Positions 24,423 through 33,955 of a stretch of 64,000 nucleotides of DNA are shown here, in pieces; positions within the stretch are counted from its first letter, which is position 1, and each line of letters starts with the position of its first letter. Below the pieces are notes generated by a model, which had not been told where the DNA came from, searched no databases, and worked only from the letters and a program-made list of their open reading frames with translations. The stretch comes from Macrotis lagotis (lineage: Eukaryota > Chordata > Mammalia > Peramelemorphia > Peramelidae): the NCBI RefSeq assembly GCF_037893015.1, contig NC_133665.1:108187471-108251470 (forward strand), in the 5' to 3' direction. A program made the translations under genes and the position numbers.

Positions 24423-24667
24423 AGGATCCTGGCGAGCCAGGGAGCCGCGGCGCGAGGAGGGGAGCGCGGAGCAGAGAGGAGGAGCGGGAGCGGCGGCGGC
24501 AGCCTGCGGCGGGAGCGGGTCCTGGGCCGGCGCCGAGCCCGAGCCGAGCCGAGCCGCGGAGCCGCGCCGCGCCGGAGAGGGAGGGGGCAGCCCGGGGCTG
24601 GGCCGGGAGACCCCTCCCTCCGGAGCCCGCCCGCCCGGCCTCGCTCGTGTCCCGCATGAGCCGCTGA
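24417..24667 (+). other. Possible upstream ORFs in the DOCK3 leader
   Basis: Two upstream ATGs precede the DOCK3 start. One, inside the NRF1 palindrome at 24417, opens an arginine-rich frame of about 80 codons ending at 24659. The other, at 24656, gives a three-codon ORF (M-S-R-stop, 24656-24667). They matter only if transcription starts upstream of them, which is unknown. There is no sign that either protein is functional. Confidence 0.35.
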
Positions 24668-24804
24668 GCTCCGCCGGCGGGCTCCGAGTGCGCCACCGCC
24701 GCCGCCGCGGGGCGCAGGAGCCGGGAGCCGGCCGGGGCCGCCCGCCGCCCCCGGAGCCGCGGCAGCAGCAGGGGCGGCAGCAGCAGGGGCAGCAGCAGCG
24801 GCGG

Positions 24805-25090
24805 CGGCGGAGCCCGGCCCCGGCGGCAGAGCCCGGCCCCCGAGGCAGCGGCGGCGGAGCCCGGCCCCGGAGGCAGCGGCGGCGGCGGAGCCCGGCCCCG
24901 GAGGCAGCGGCGGCGGAGCCCGGCCCCGGAGGCAGAGCCCGGCCCGGTGGCAGAGCCCGGCCCCGGAGACAGCAGTAGCAGAGCCCGGCCCCGGAGACAG
25001 CAGTAGCAGAGCCCGGCCCCGGAGGCAGAGCCCGGCCCCGGAGACAGCAGCAGCGGAGCCCGGCCCCGGAGGCAGAGCCCGGCCCGGCCC
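24805..25090 (+). repeat. GC-rich tandem repeat in presumed DOCK3 5' UTR
   Basis: The core AGCCCGGCC recurs 12 times (starting near 24811, 24830, 24858, 24888, 24916, 24936, 24954, 24981, 25009, 25028, 25057 and 25076), joined by CGGAGGCAG, CGGAGACAGCAG or GCGGCGG spacers of 18-30 bp. It ends about 80 bp before the DOCK3 ATG, so it should be transcribed in the 5' UTR. Such sequence would form strong hairpins and G-rich structures. Copy number may vary or be misassembled. Confidence 0.8.
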
Positions 25091-25171
25091 GACCCGGCGG
25101 CCGCCCCCGCGCCCGGGGAAACTGTTGATCGGCGCCGAGCCCGCGGGGGCAGCGGCTCCTCCGGCCTGGCC

Positions 25172-25208
25172 ATGTGGACCCCCACCGAGGAGGAGAAATA
25201 CGGTGTAG
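25172..25208 (+). CDS. DOCK3: DOCK3 first coding exon (partial gene)
   Basis: The ATG opens the peptide MWTPTEEEKYGV plus one extra G. This matches the start of DOCK3; its paralogue DOCK4 starts MWIPTEHEKYGV instead. DOCK3 is a large cytoplasmic guanine-nucleotide exchange factor for Rac, mainly neuronal; its N-terminal SH3 domain begins just after these residues. Only 12 codons are present, with phase 1 at the end, as inferred for the DOCK family, followed by the donor GTAGGT at 25209. The ATG has G at -3 and T at +4. The exon lies in a CpG island, as expected for a first exon. The frame stays open to 26308 past the donor, but that part is intron. Exon 2 was not found, so the rest of the gene lies beyond the window. 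Gene identity is from memory of the family; no alignment was run. Confidence 0.85.
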
Positions 25209-25360
25209 GTAGGTGCGGACCCCTCCTCCACCCTCGCCCCCTCCGCCTGCGGCCGGGGGTCGGGGGAGCGACCCCTCCCCATCTCCAGCTGGGAGGGGCG
25301 GAGGGGTGTGCGGGGGAGAGCGGGACGGGAGGAGCGGGCGCGGGGGCGGAGGGGTGCCGC

Positions 25361-25378
25361 GTGTGCGCGCGCGCGCGC
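25361..25378. repeat. Alternating GC run (Z-DNA-prone)
   Basis: An alternating purine-pyrimidine tract GTGTGCGCGCGCGCGCGC lies about 150 bp into DOCK3 intron 1. Such tracts can adopt Z-DNA near active promoters. Confidence 0.6.
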
Positions 25379-25573
25379 CCGCCTGTGTTGGGGGGCGCCC
25401 GTCCCGTGTGGGCAGCGCGGGGGATGGCCGTCACCTCTGCGGCCCCTGCCGGGGTCCCCCCGCCCCCCGACTTTGCTCCTGCACTTGGCACGGCCCTTCC
25501 TGGTGGCGGCCGCGGCCCCTCGAGTCCGGATGGAGCGGCCCGGCCGCGTCCTGCGTGGGGGAGGCTCCTGCGC

Positions 25574-25609
25574 GGGGCCGGGGCCGGGGCCGGGGCCGGG
25601 GCCGGGGCG
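25574..25609 (+). repeat. GGGGCC hexanucleotide repeat, five perfect units plus a partial sixth
   Basis: Five perfect GGGGCC units (25574-25603) are followed by GGGGCG, on the sense strand of DOCK3 intron 1, about 365 bp after the donor. The motif is that of the human C9orf72 intron 1 repeat and can form G-quadruplexes; here the tract is short. Confidence 0.9.
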
Positions 25610-26370
25610 GCTCTCGGGGCTCACGCAGCCCCTTCAGCCGCTGCCCTCGGGGGGCGCCGCCGTCATCCGCGCCTTGCCCCCCTTTCCCCTTCCCCCCATT
25701 TTAGTCTTCCTCCCGATGATCAGATCGCCGAGCGGGACTTTGGGGAGCGGGGGAGCGGGCCCCTAGGGGGCGCCGGCGCCGCGGCGCTGACTGAGCCGCG
25801 GCCGCTGCCCGGCCGGCCCGGGATGCCCACGGGGGCGCCGGGAGGAAGCCCGCCGGGGTCGGGCCGGGCGGAGCGGCGGGCGCCCCGGCCGCAGGGCTTG
25901 GCCGCTCTCGGGCCCCCGCCGGCGCGAGACACCCGGAGAGCCGGCGGGCCGATGCCTCCCCGGCCGGGTTCTAGGCGTCGAGCGAAGGACGCGGGCTCGG
26001 CCGCCTGCCCCGCACGGGAAGGGCCGGCGTGTGCCCATTCCGGCCCCTTCATTTCCTCCTGGAAAACTACATATGGAGAAGTCTCACGGCGAGGGCGAAT
26101 TGTGTTAAAGTGCAGGGCCGAGGGACAGCGCCGTGGGCCTCGCTCCCGCTCCTGTCATCTTGAGTCTGTCTTTACAGGCAAACTCCAAGGAAAGCTAAAG
26201 ACTCGTTGCAGCACCGCATCGGCTTCAAAGTGGAAACACTTTGAAAATCACGGAATATCAGAATTTGTCCTTGATATGGACGTGGTAGTGACATGTTATG
26301 TCACCTAGAATAGAAGGATACGATAGGGCATTATTGTGAATTTGTCATGGGCAGCACCTGTCCCTTCTAT

Positions 26371-27240
26371 GGAGGGGCGTTATACTGAGGCCATGAGAAA
26401 CATACTGAGGCTATGGGGGGACATTATACTGAGGCTATGGGGGGACATTATACTGAGGCTATGGAGGGGCATTATACTGAGGCTATGGAGGGGCATTATA
26501 CTGAGGCTATGGGGGGACATTATACTGAGGCTATGGGGGGACATTATACTGAGGCTATGGAGGGGCATTATACTGAGGCTATGGGGGGACATTATACTGA
26601 GGCTATGGAGGGGCATTATACTGAGGCTATGGAGGGGCATTATACTGAGGCCATGAGAAACATACTGAGGCTATGGGGGGACATTATACTGAGGCTATGG
26701 GGGGACATTATACTGAGGCTGTGAAGTACGTTATACTGAGGCTATGGAGGGGCATTATACTGAGGCTATGGAGGGGCATTATACTGAGGCTATGAGGGAC
26801 ATTATACTGAGGCTATGGGGGACATTATACTGAGGCTATGGAGGGGCATTATACTGAGGCTGTGAAGTACGTTATACTGAGGCTATGGAGGGGCATTATA
26901 CTGAGGCTATGGAGGGGCATTATACTGAGGCTATGAGGGACATTATACTGAGGCTATGGGGGACATTATACTGAGGCTATGGAGGGGCATTATACTGAGG
27001 CTGTGAAGTACGTTATACTGAGGCTATGGAGGGGCATTATACTGAGGCTGTAAAGTACGTTATACTGAGGCTGTGAGGGACATTATACTCAGGCTGTGAG
27101 GGACGTTATACTGAGGCTGTGAGGGACAACGTTATACTGACGCTATGGAGGGACGTTATACTGAGGCTGTGAGGGACGTTATACTGAGGCTATGGAAGGA
27201 TATTATATTGAGGCCATAGAGGGACATTATATTGAGGCTA
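26371..27240. repeat. Minisatellite, about 37 units of 23-24 bp
   Basis: The core TTATACTGAGGCTATGG plus a short G-rich tail (RGGGRCA) repeats about 37 times just past the CpG island. Unit variants include GCTATGGAGGGGC, GCTATGGGGGGAC, GCTATGAGGGAC, GCTGTGAAGTACG and CCATGAGAAACA. Variants recur at fixed distances: GTGAAGTACG at 26721, 26862 and 27003 (141 bp apart), and CCATGAGAAA at 26391 and 26651 (260 bp apart), so blocks of units have been duplicated. Units become more divergent from about 27060 onward. Because 24 bp is eight codons, long ORFs appear on both strands; they are artefacts. Confidence 0.95.
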
Positions 27241-28644
27241 CTGCTTTATTTTTGGTGCTCCTGATATAGTCCCACAAATTAATAGATGTCATCTTTTTTG
27301 TAGCCTAATTTAATTTGTATTTCTATTAATATGCAGTTAGAATTAGCTTCAAAAACACAGAATTGACAGAGATAAAGCAAATATTTTAGAAAGTTATACT
27401 ATGGTGTTAGATTGTGATACTGTTTTGTAAGTTTCCATTATGGCACAGGGCCACACTAACACTAATTTTTATTTCATTTGGGGAAGTAGAAATGCTCATA
27501 TGCTGGCAGGAAGACCTACATTTTTGAAGGGAGACTTAAATGGCAATTTAAAAAAGTTCTTTTGATATGTACTATATCTTAATATAGTTGTCACCAGGAA
27601 TGGGATTAGAATAAGAGAAATGCACATGGAGCTAAAAAGGGACTTTCTGACACCCGAAAAGGCATTGAGGAACTCTGGAGAAGGAAACAGGCAGGGCCAA
27701 GTTCCAGCTCTAGGCTTCACCCTTTCAAGATGCCTTGAAGCATCATCCTGCATACAAAGTAGACATTTTTGTCAAACAAAAGAGTTGATTGTTTATCATC
27801 TCTATAACTGGTTCTTGAAACTACTTTGCTCATTTTGCAGTGTTTCAAGTAATAAATCACCAATCTTTCATGCTTAAAATAGTAGATCATATTGTTTCTT
27901 GTACTGCCACTTCTACTGCTTGTATAGAGATTTTCTTGTATGTAAACAGAACATAATGTTATGTAAAGCTATTAAAATGCTTTCTAACCAGGTGTACTAT
28001 ATGCCATAAAGCGTTTCAGTGTCCAAGACTGTCTAGAAGGTGAGATAAGGTTATTGGTATTTATTTGTCTGCAATAAGAAAGCCACCGCTTCCTTAGATT
28101 GGAGTTGCAAAATGCTGACCACATAATATGTATTGCTGAAATGTCTATTGAATCAATCAAACTTTATTTTGAAGATATTCTCTATGGTCTCAGTTTTATT
28201 TTATTTTTTAATCTGGGGTCTATGGAGTCTAAAATCTGTGAATAGATTTCAGGGGGTCCTGAATTTGGATGAGAAAATAAAGTGCACCTTTATCTCTACT
28301 CTTACTGGTTGAGGATATTTTCTTTCTAAGTATCTAAAATTAAAATACTTTCTTTCAAGTATTTAAAAACATTATTTTGAGAAAGGACCCACAAACCTCA
28401 CCAGATTGCCAGAGGGATACATGACACCAGACTCAAAGGGATTCAGTTCTTTGGGAATTCTCTTAATCTAAGTAATCTTTTTGTCAAGTAAGTCCTACTT
28501 TCACTTTTTTTCCCAGAAGCCTTTCTTTCCTCTTCGCTTTTCTTTTTCCCAATTTAGTCATTCACTGACTTACAAATAGCTTATTTCCCAAAAGTTCATT
28601 TTCTAGTTGACTAGAGCTTAAAAGAGATTTTATCTCATAGAAAC
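27241..28644. other. Apparently unique intron sequence
   Basis: No repeat recognised over 1.4 kb just past the minisatellite. No DOCK3 exon 2 signal seen. A candidate place for intronic regulatory DNA by position only. Confidence 0.45.
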
Positions 28645-29155
28645 AACATCAACATTTTATCAATACTTGTTTATAGGCAAGCTATTCTATTTGGGGTTGG
28701 AATATAAAGATAATATGAAATAGTTCCTGCCCTCAAGAAACAGATAAGTAAATAAAGAATAATTTGAAGAGGGAGATTCCTTGACAACTCAGGCAGTTAG
28801 GAAAGCCTGTAGGAAATAGTATGCAAGTTGAACCCCTAAAGAAAATCAGGGTTCTGTGTGGCAAAGATGTTGAATCTGTGGGACCAATTGTGCAAAGTGT
28901 TATAAAAGCAAAGAGGTTCAGTGTGGAATTCAGATAACAGACCAATCTGACTGTAATGTAGAGTATATGGAAGAATGTGAAATAGCTTTGAATAGGTAAA
29001 CTGGAGCCTTTGTGAAGGGCATTAAAAGCCAAACTGAGGATTTTGTATTTTAAAGGTGATAGGGAACCATTGGAAATTGTTGAGCACGAGAGTAACATCA
29101 GATCTAAATTTTAGGAAGATTATTGTGACAGTTCCATGGAGGATGGCTCTGTGAT
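28645..29155 (-). mobile_element. L2 LINE, antisense fragment
   Basis: Blocks GAAATAGTTCCTGCCCTCAA, GGCATTAAAAGCCAAACTGA, TGATAGGGAACCATTGGAAA and AATTTTAGGAAGATTATTGT follow the same order as 21870-22515. Confidence 0.65.
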
Positions 29156-29341
29156 CTAGAGGGTATTTCCTCCAGTGATGAAGATTAGAATACTGTCCAT
29201 ACTTGCTCCTCTTCTATGATTTTCATCCAAGTTCACACAATGTGTTCATGACTTGCAGAGTTACATATAGGCTGTATTTTTATCTATTGCTCTTACCATG
29301 TAACTCTGTCTCAGTCCTTCTACCACAAACTGGAAAAATGT

Positions 29342-29432
29342 TTATATATATATATATGTATATATATATGTATATATACATATATCTATATCTATATCTA
29401 TCTATCTATATATATATATATATATATATATT
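29342..29432. repeat. (TA)-rich microsatellite
   Basis: TATATA interrupted by TG and TC steps (TATCTATATC). Confidence 0.95.
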
Positions 29433-29641
29433 GCAGCGTGTGTGAATTCATTTTGGTTTTTCAACAACTATCTCCTTAAACTTCTCTCTTGGGAATAAAT
29501 ATATAATGTTCAATTTCACGTTTGGGTAGCTCATTATTTTCTTATTAGATTACATTTAGTCTAAATATTGAAAGGTTTGTTCAACCTAAATTGTAGTCAT
29601 AAATCATCTATTAATATTCTTTTATTTATTTTTAGACTTTA

Positions 29642-29693
29642 CTTTTGTCCTTGTTGCCCTATACCCCTTTCCTTTTGTCCTTGTTGCCCTATA
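29642..29693. repeat. Short tandem duplication, period 30 bp
   Basis: CTTTTGTCCTTGTTGCCCTA occurs at 29642 and 29672, both continuing with TA. Confidence 0.9.
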
Positions 29694-30004
29694 AAGCCCC
29701 CTTCCTCCCACTTTCTGTTGTATATTTTGTAAGAAGGCTCCTGTTAAAAGCAGATTAAGTGAGAAAACTCATCTGTTTCTTTAAATCATGTCTCTTTCCA
29801 TGATTCCCCTTTAAATCTATCAGCCTAGTATGACTAAAAAGAATAACTCATTTATTTTGTATTTTTAGGTTTTTCAAAAATTTTTTTATAACAATTTTTT
29901 TTTGTTGATTTAGAATTTTACTCTATGGCCCTTTGACCTTAATTTCTCCTTTTTCTTGCTTAGTAATCAATGAACTCTTATTACCTCTAGGTTTAAAGAT
30001 AGAC

Positions 30005-30119
30005 TTCAGTTTGACATTCAAAGTCCTTTGCCAACTTTTCTAATCTCATTGCTCATTATTCTCCTCCATATACAATCTCCAGGCAGTCTGATCTTCTTAC
30101 TGTTCTATATATGTGAATG

Positions 30120-30169
<50 letters not shown>

Positions 30170-30390
30170 CCATCCCCCATCATCTTTTTAGCGACTCTTC
30201 CTCCAACCTGGAATGTACTTCCTTCTCATCTATTTCTTCTAGAATCACTAATTTATTTCTAGGATTAACTCCTAAAAATTTGACCTGGGGAAAGGGCCAA
30301 TACCAATTTTTATAACAGATTTTTCTTGATCCTCCAGAAGCTAGTGCCTTTCCCCTTCCCTCCCTCAAAATCACACTGTGTATGGTCCAG
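30005..30390 (+). mobile_element. L2 LINE fragment with (CA)n
   Basis: CAACCTGGAATGTACTTCCT and the flanking blocks match + strand L2. A (AC)n tract splits it at 30122-30167. Confidence 0.5.
30122..30167. repeat. (AC)n microsatellite
   Basis: About 23 AC units within L2-like sequence. Confidence 0.98.
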
Positions 30391-30399
30391 GGTAAATAC

Positions 30400-30770
30400 T
30401 GTGAAACAATAGAAAGAACATTAGACTGCATTTAGAAGATCTAGGTTCAAATGATGCTTTTGACACTTACTACTAATATAACTATGGGAAAGTCATTGAG
30501 TCTCCCTGGACCTTAATTTCCTTATCTGTAAAGTGAGGGTACTTCAGTAGATGACTTCTGATTCTTCTGGTTCTTTTTTGTTTGTTTGTTTGTTTCTGCA
30601 AGACATTGGGATTAAGTGACTTGCTCAAGGTCACACAGCTAGGTAATTATTAAGTGTCTAAGGCTGGATTTGAACTCAGGTCCTCCTGACTCCAGGGCTG
30701 TTGCTCTATCCACTGCACCACTTTGCTGTCCCTGATTCTTCTAGTTCTGTAATCCCTTTTGCTCAGAAAA
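30400..30770 (+). mobile_element. MIR-type SINE with nested minus-strand WSINE1-type SINE
   Basis: The outer MIR-like element runs 30400-30574 and 30732-30770. The inner SINE at 30575-30731 is on the minus strand. Target-site duplication: CTGATTCTTCTGGTTCT (30558-30574) and CTGATTCTTCTAGTTCT (30732-30748), one mismatch. Confidence 0.9.
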
Positions 30771-31369
30771 ATTGAGTAGTGTGGCACCCCAGAGCTAACA
30801 ACTAAGCCCTACTTAATTACCAAATGGGAAGAACTTGCTGGTATTATTTGATTCTGTTCACTCATTTCTCCTTTAAAATAGATTTATTTTTCTGAATTAA
30901 AAAGATGCAGATAGAAAAAGAGATTTGATTTTTATTACAAAAATTTAAGTAGTTTTCCTACTTGAGAAAAAAAGTCAAAAGAGAGTAACTGGATATTTGA
31001 ATTAAACTCATGAAGACTGAAGCATGTGCACCTCTTTCTGCTGGTCCTGAGTTTATGCATCTGCAAATCTTAAGAGTTGTGCTGGTCTGTCAATGAACCA
31101 GTATTTATTAAAATTCTTCCAAGAGAAAATATCTATAGTAATGTTAAAAGGAAATGGAGTGGAAAAAGAGAACAATTTCTGTAATTAAGTATTCTAGGTA
31201 GTTACCATTATTATTGGGTCCAGTGTGTTTAACTTTCCCAGATTGTAAATTGGGGCTTTCGAAGGACTAACTGATGGCAGTAGGAACCAAAATTTTTATA
31301 GATGTCCAAACCAAAAGATTCAATTGGAAATTAATGCTAGGGCTTCCAAAGAACAGGATTATAATACAG
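30771..31369. other. Intron without a recognised feature
   Basis: No gene or clear repeat seen. Confidence 0.45.
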
Positions 31370-31540
31370 AAAAAGAAACAATTTATTAAGCACTTACTCA
31401 ATGCTAACTAGGCATTGTGCTGTGTTGGGCATACAAAAAGATGAAAAATAAGGTGGTCCTTACTCTCAATTTAATAGGAGAAGACATATTGTAAAGGAAT
31501 GATGCAAAGTGCTGAAGGGTAAGGAAATGAGGCTACCCCC
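31370..31540 (-). mobile_element. L2 LINE 3' end
   Basis: AACAATTTATTAAGCACTTA and GCATTGTGCTGTGTTGGGCA, the antisense L2 terminus. Confidence 0.55.
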
Positions 31541-31789
31541 TCCTGATGGCCCTGGGCAGCAAGGAACACATCAACTTGGGGGGAGGTGGAGCAAATCAGT
31601 GGGGTGACAGAATAGGTCTGAGACTAAGCTGGCAGTGGAGAGGCTAGTGATGATGAAGCTGTTATTGGCTCAGTGTCAGCTTGGAAAGTGTCTATGGAAT
31701 GCCCCAGGGATCTGTCACCAGCCCTGTACTGTTGAAATATTATATCCATGACTTGCATGAAAGGATAGATCACTCACTCATTGTCTGTT

Positions 31790-32000
31790 AATTGACTTCT
31801 ATGGCACACGAGTTAAGTGCTAGGAAAAGAAAGGCAAAAAAAACCAAGCAGTCTCTGTTGTCAGCTCAGGCTTTACTTGGGGAGACAACATATAAACAAC
31901 ACGTGCAAATAAGGGACATCTGAATCTATACCTACATCTGTATTTATAGGTATTTGGGGATAATTGGGGTAGTCTCAGCAAAAAGGCTCTAAAATTCAGG
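31790..32000 (-). mobile_element. L2 LINE fragment
   Basis: AAAAAAACCAAGCAGTCTCT, GGAGACAACATATAAACAAC and GGGGTAGTCTCAGCAAAAAG follow the antisense L2 order. Confidence 0.5.
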
Positions 32001-32019
32001 TGTACTGAATTCTTTCTTT

Positions 32020-32190
32020 AGAAAGATTTTATTTATTTTGAATTTTACAAATTTTCCCCTAATCTTGCTTCCCTTCTCCCTACCCCCACAGTCTTTACAG
32101 AAAGGTTTCTTGAAGAAGGGAAATCTCCTATCTGAGATTTGAGGGAAGTCAAGGAAGTTAAGGAGGTAGAGCTGAAATACTTAGCAAATT
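32020..32190 (-). mobile_element. LINE 3' fragment with adjoining L2-like piece
   Basis: TTATTTATTTTGAATTTTAC resembles the L1-type 3' end at 37160. 32095-32170 (GGTTTCTTGAAGAAGGG) may be old L2. Boundaries uncertain. Confidence 0.35.
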
Positions 32191-32379
32191 TTCAGGTAAT
32201 ACAAAACTGTAAGAGCTCTCTGTTACTTGGATCCAAAAATATCTCATCTGACTAGAAGTATAAACTAAATCTTATCAAAAAATGTAGATGCTTTCCTAAG
32301 AATTAAAAAAAGTGAACTTCACAAGTACAAGCCATGGGAGGCATGGCTGGATATCAGATTTGAAAAGTTTTGAGGGTTT

Positions 32380-32525
32380 TAGTATCAAGTCAACAAGCAT
32401 TTATTTACATAGTAGGTACAGTGTGCTAAGTGCTGAGTATACAAAGAAAGGCAAAGGAACTCACACTGGAGGAAACAACATGCAAACAACTCATACAAAC
32501 AAGATAGCTTAGAGTTAAATAGATT
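32380..32525 (-). mobile_element. L2 LINE 3' end
   Basis: CAACAAGCATTTATTTACAT, GTGCTAAGTGCTGAGTATAC and GCAAACAACTCATACAAACA are antisense L2. Confidence 0.65.
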
Positions 32526-33479
32526 TAGTAAATGGCTGTCAATATGACTCAGTAGTGTGATTTGGTAGCCAGAAAGATTAAATGTATGCTTAGTGCACTA
32601 AGAGCTCTTGTATTTTGTTATTATTTGGAAATGTTAGTTGTTTTTTTGTTGTCTGTTTTTTCAAGATTTGTTTTGTAACTTGAAAATGTGATAAAGTTAT
32701 TTACTGAATTAGTATCTTTTCTGATTTCATAGGATTTTAAAATAAATCATCAAATTCTCAACAAATAGCAATATTTGTTTCTCCTCTTTACCTATCTTTA
32801 TGCCTTTAGTTTGTTTCTCTTGCCTTTTTGCTAGTATGTTAAAAAAATTATTAAAATAGTGGAGAAATTGGGTATCTTTGCTTCATTCCTTTATTTATTA
32901 GAAAAAGGTCTAACTTTATCCCTATTGAATATGATGCTTGCTGTTGGTTTAAAATAGAGATTTTTAATGATAGTAAAAATGATCCCTTTCTACCTATACT
33001 TGTAGGGTTTAAATCATGAGCATTGTACATTATCAAAGACTTTTTTCTGGATCTATTGAGATCATGTGGTTTTGGTATTTAATGTGATTAATTATATTGA
33101 CTGTTTTCTTAATGCTGAACCTTGTGTCTGAGGCATAAATCCTGCTTGGACATAATGAACAATTTCTTGAATAAATCAATACTATTTGATGAAATTTTGC
33201 TTAAATTTTTTGGATCAGTGTTCATTAATAATATTAGTTTATGATTTTTTCCTGTAGTTTATATTTCCCTGGTTTAGGTATTAGGACTATATTTGTCTCA
33301 CAAAAGAATTCTGGTAGTATGCCTTGTTTTTTGATTTTTGAGAATAATTTGTGAAGTTTGGGTACTAACTGTGCTTTAAAACATTGATAGAATTCTTCTG
33401 TGTATCCATTTGGACCAGAAATCTTTTCTTTGGTAGTTCTTCTACAGCTAGTTCTGTTTCCTCTTCTGAGGTTAGGTTA

Positions 33480-33482
<3 letters not shown>

Positions 33483-33515
<33 letters not shown>
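33483..33515. repeat. (CT)n microsatellite
   Basis: About 16 CT units inside the antisense L1. Confidence 0.98.
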
Positions 33516-33517
<2 letters not shown>

Positions 33518-33804
33518 ACTTCTAATACTTTAGATATTTTCTGTTTTAAAGGCATCACTCTCTTTTGTGTACTACTTAGAATAGAGTTGTGAATAATATG
33601 TTCTGATTATTATTTTCATTTCTTCTGGTTTTGCTTTGATTTCATGATTTCACCTTGTTCATTTGCTATTTTCATTTGATTTTCTGTTCTGGTTAATCAG
33701 ATTAGTTAAGGGCTTATCAAGTTTATTAGTTTTTTCAAAGAACCAGCTTTTAGTTTTACGATCATTTCTATGGTTTTTTGTTTCTAATTTATTTCCCTCT
33801 ATAA

Positions 33805-33955
33805 TTTTTTTTTAAAAAAAATTATTTATTTAAGGCACTGGGGTTAAGTGACTTGCCAAGGTTCACATAGCTAGAAAATTAAGTGTCTGAGGCTGGATTT
33901 GAACTCTGGTCCTCCTGACTCCAGGCTATCCACTGTGCCACCTAGCTGCCCCCTC
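33805..33955 (-). mobile_element. tRNA-derived SINE inside antisense L1
   Basis: CTGGGGTTAAGTGACTTGCC, GAGGCTGGATTTGAACTCTG and ACTGTGCCACCTAGCTGCCC. L1 sequence continues on both sides (CCTCTATAATTTTT before, CCTCTAATTTTT after). Confidence 0.9.

Larger units (their letters stand above)
24090..26110 (+). promoter_or_regulatory. DOCK3: CpG island promoter, 5' UTR and exon 1 region of DOCK3
   Basis: About 2 kb of very GC-rich, CpG-dense sequence in an otherwise AT-rich, CpG-poor window. It includes GC boxes (GCGGGGCGGG at 24211), an NRF1 palindrome, CGG/GCC-rich runs and the DOCK3 start codon at 25172. No TATA box is evident, which fits a dispersed-start CpG-island promoter. The transcription start cannot be placed from sequence; the stretch between the NRF1 site and the ATG is the most likely site. 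Long ORFs on both strands here are a by-product of GC content. Confidence 0.85.
29156..30004. other. AT-rich intron, two simple repeats
   Basis: Besides the TA tract and the 30-bp duplication, T-rich sequence that may be LINE 3' material; not assignable. Confidence 0.4.

Noticed and set aside
24008..25624. 538-codon minus-strand ORF and a 438-codon companion across the CpG island
   Set aside because: Low-complexity Pro/Arg/Ala/Gly reading of GC-rich DNA, open in several frames on both strands; it antiparallels the DOCK3 exon and the tandem repeat.
25172..26308. 378-codon + strand ORF from the DOCK3 ATG
   Set aside because: Only the first 12 codons are exon. The rest runs past a good donor into GC-rich intron sequence with no domain.
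26336..26724. Periodic ORFs (HYTEAMGG-type and LRLWGDII-type repeats)
   Set aside because: Produced by the 24-bp minisatellite, which is eight codons long.
26371..27240. CRISPR-like array
   Set aside because: No unique spacers; units abut one another, and the genome is mammalian.
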